Assembly: GCA_036558265.1 (NCBI GenBank)
Contig: DATBFY010000242.1
Coordinates: 1-7,872, forward strand
Reading direction: 5' to 3'
Source of the DNA: RYN-433 sp036558265
Lineage (GTDB): Bacteria > Planctomycetota > Phycisphaerae > Tepidisphaerales > Tepidisphaeraceae
DNA length: 7,872 nt
The translations under genes were made by a program, and so were the position numbers. How positions within the stretch are numbered: the first letter of the stretch is position 1; each line of letters opens with the position of its first letter. Shown here piece after piece: positions 6,058 to 7,872 of this stretch. The notes beneath the pieces were generated by a model, which was given only the letters and a program-made list of their open reading frames with translations, ran no database searches and was not told the origin of the DNA.

Positions 6058-7872
6058 TCAGGGCTTGCGGGTGTGGATGCGAAGGACGGTCAGCGAATAC
6101 GGGGGGAAATCACGTTCGAATTGCGGCGCAAGGCCGGACAGGGGACTGCTGATGGGGGAGATCTTCGTCGGCTCGTCGAGCGAGTTTTCGGCTTTGAGGT
6201 CACCGCTGGCGAGGACCTGACATTCGCCGTCTCCAGTGAGTTGTCCGGCGCCTTCGACGTGGATCGAGAGGCGCGCGGCGGTGGGGCGGCGGTTCACGAC
6301 CTTGAGCAGCACGTCACCTTTGTCGGTCCGCGCGGCGGAGGCGAAGAGGTTGTCGGCCTTGTCATCAAAGTCGGCCGGGAGGATGCGGTCTCCGCGGTTG
6401 GTGGCGAAGAGCTTCTGGACGTAGTAGCTGGGCGTGCCGTAGCTGCGCAGGTTGTCGAACCAGATGAGGTTGGGGGTCCACTGCCAGGCGTCCACGTGGG
6501 CGAAGAGCGGGGCGTATGAGGCCATGACGACCACGTCGGCGTTGCGCTCCAGGCCGGTCATCAGGGCGGCTTCGGCCAGGGCGCAGTTCAGGTCGTTGCG
6601 GTTGTTGGGGGAGACGACGGCGACGCTCTGTGCGGCGAACTCGCCGGCGAAGACCTTCGGGCCGTTGCGCGGGTACTTGTCGTAGCGGTGGACGTTGGCG
6701 CCGAACCAGTCGGGCTTGTTGTAGTAGTGCTCGTCGACGACGTCGGCGCCGAGCTCGCGCAGGCTTCGCCAGGCGAATTCGAAATCTTTGCCCTGCGGGC
6801 TCGGGCCCGCGCCGGAGATGAGCTTGACGTTGGGGTATTTGGCCTTGATGGCGGCGGCGAAGACTTTGTAGCGCTCGATGTATTGCGGGCCCCATTGCTC
6901 GTTGCCCACGCCCAGCAGGTCGAGGTTAAAGGGGGCGGGGTGGCCCATGGCCGCCCGCTTGGCGCCCCACGTCGTGTCGGGGCCGCCGTTGGCGAACTCG
7001 ACCAGGTCCAGCGCATCCTGGACGTACGGTTCGAGCTTGTCGAGCGGGCAGAGCTCGCCGGTGTTGAACTGGCAGGCCATGCCGCAGTTGAGGACCGGCA
7101 GCGGCTTGGCGCCGATGTCCTCGCAGAGCTGGAAGAATTCGAAAAAGCCCAGGCCATACGACTGGTAATAGTCGGGCGTCGGCCGGTGCTTGAACTCGTT
7201 ATTCCAGCGGTTGATGATCAGCTTGCGCGCCTCGAGGGGGCCGATCGTGTCCTTCCAGCGGTAGCGGAGGTCGAGCGTGCGCCCTTCGATGATGCAGCCG
7301 CCGGGAAAGCGCATGAAGGCGGGATGCATGTCCTTGAGGAGCTGCGCGAGGTCGGCGCGGAGGCCGTTGGGGCGGTTGTTGAAGGTGTCCTTGGGGAAGA
7401 GGGAGATCATGTCCAGGTCGAGCGTGCCCAGGCCGGTGGCGAGGAGGCGGAGGCGCGCCTGGGAGTCGCCGCCGGTGGCGGTGATCTCTACCGAGTGCTT
7501 TTTCCAGGTGTTGGTGAAGCCGGCGAGGTCGGCGGTGGCGAGGATGTGGCCGTCGGGCGAGAGGATCTGAATCTTGAGCGCGGGCGCGTTGGCATCGGGC
7601 CTGCGGGCGAAGCAGGAGAAGGTGAAGGTGGCGCCCTGGGCGACGCCGATGCCGCGGAAGCCCTCGTTTTCGACGTCGAGGCCTTCGCCGGGTTGATCGA
7701 TGGAGAGGCGCAGGTAATGGGGATTGTTTTCGTTGAGCGGGTCGGTGGTCTGGATCGTGGCGGTGCCCTTGCGCTGGATGCGGTTCCAGCCCATGACGGG
7801 GTCGGCGAACTCGAAGGAGCGATTCTTGATGCGCTCCGGGTAGAGGCCGCCGTCGGCGGCGAAGTTGATGTC
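6058..7872 (-). CDS. GH51 alpha-L-arabinofuranosidase, 5' end outside window
   Basis: This enzyme should release terminal alpha-L-arabinofuranose from arabinoxylan, arabinan or arabinogalactan. Counting the first visible codon (7870-7872) as residue 1, 604 residues are seen. The frame stays open to the window edge, and residues before the Met at 7794 read DINFAADGGLYPERIKNRSF, typical of the GH51 N-terminus, so that Met is internal and the start lies off-window. A beta-sandwich carbohydrate-binding-like region (about 50-160) precedes the (beta/alpha)8 barrel. The acid/base is E325 in GVGNEQWG and the nucleophile is E411 in VFAGEFAA; DEHYYNKPDW between them is also conserved. The C-terminal part (about 460-604) is the usual beta-sandwich domain, ending in YSLTVLRI. 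Whether a signal peptide exists cannot be seen. The stop lies 21 bp before the ODP gene. Linkage to the CE1 esterase fits hemicellulose side-chain removal. Confidence 0.95.
   Translation of the reverse strand, partial: DINFAADGGLYPERIKNRSFEFADPVMGWNRIQRKGTATIQTTDPLNENNPHYLRLSIDQPGEGLDVENEGFRGIGVAQGATFTFSCFARRPDANAPALKIQILSPDGHILATADLAGFTNTWKKHSVEITATGGDSQARLRLLATGLGTLDLDMISLFPKDTFNNRPNGLRADLAQLLKDMHPAFMRFPGGCIIEGRTLDLRYRWKDTIGPLEARKLIINRWNNEFKHRPTPDYYQSYGLGFFEFFQLCEDIGAKPLPVLNCGMACQFNTGELCPLDKLEPYVQDALDLVEFANGGPDTTWGAKRAAMGHPAPFNLDLLGVGNEQWGPQYIERYKVFAAAIKAKYPNVKLISGAGPSPQGKDFEFAWRSLRELGADVVDEHYYNKPDWFGANVHRYDKYPRNGPKVFAGEFAAQSVAVVSPNNRNDLNCALAEAALMTGLERNADVVVMASYAPLFAHVDAWQWTPNLIWFDNLRSYGTPSYYVQKLFATNRGDRILPADFDDKADNLFASAARTDKGDVLLKVVNRRPTAARLSIHVEGAGQLTGDGECQVLASGDLKAENSLDEPTKISPISSPLSGLAPQFERDFPPYSLTVLRIHTRKP

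Noticed and set aside
5038..6519. Plus-strand 493-codon open frame opposite the ODP and GH51 genes
   Set aside because: It is a shadow of genes with complete catalytic motifs on the other strand; no family resemblance or plausible start signal was seen.
7792..7794. ATG as the start of the GH51 gene
   Set aside because: The frame continues upstream to the window edge with conserved GH51 N-terminal sequence, so this Met is internal.

Overview
The window is high-GC DNA (mostly G/C at third codon positions) holding six protein genes, packed tightly. No RNA gene, mobile element, CRISPR array or origin was seen. The gene set suggests a free-living polysaccharide degrader of the Planctomycetota, possibly Phycisphaerae-like. 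It includes a secreted formylglycine sulfatase, a secreted PQQ-like beta-propeller that begins its mature part with the DWPQWRG signature, a CE1 esterase, a GH51 arabinofuranosidase and a DUF4097-like envelope protein. The lineage is inferred from gene style, not from a marker gene.

Layout from left to right. A sulfatase (20-1471, +) converges with and overlaps by 41 bp a PQQ-like propeller protein (1431-2837, -). Upstream of the propeller on the same strand is a secreted two-domain CE1 esterase (2925-4184, -). A 251-bp divergent intergenic region (4185-4435) carries promoter-like elements in both directions and a perfect 10-bp inverted repeat. It leads rightward into a DUF4097-type HNG-repeat protein (4436-5278, +). 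That gene converges, after 23 bp, on a minus-strand pair: a GH51 alpha-L-arabinofuranosidase (6058 to beyond the window end) followed 21 bp later by a stand-alone diiron ODP-type metallo-beta-lactamase-fold protein (5302-6036).

How the genes may work together. The CE1 esterase (feruloyl or acetyl ester hydrolysis) and the GH51 enzyme (arabinose side-chain removal) are natural partners on arabinoxylan or arabinan-decorated pectin. The sulfatase would add desulfation of sulfated glycans. This looks like a loose carbohydrate-degradation neighbourhood rather than one operon, because strands alternate. The ODP protein and the HNG-repeat protein have no obvious place in that pathway and are the least ordinary parts of the window. 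I found no convincing new defence or mobile system. The best candidates for follow-up are the ODP protein linked to GH51, the regulatory inverted repeat at 4362-4426, and the regular repeat ladder in the DUF4097-like protein.
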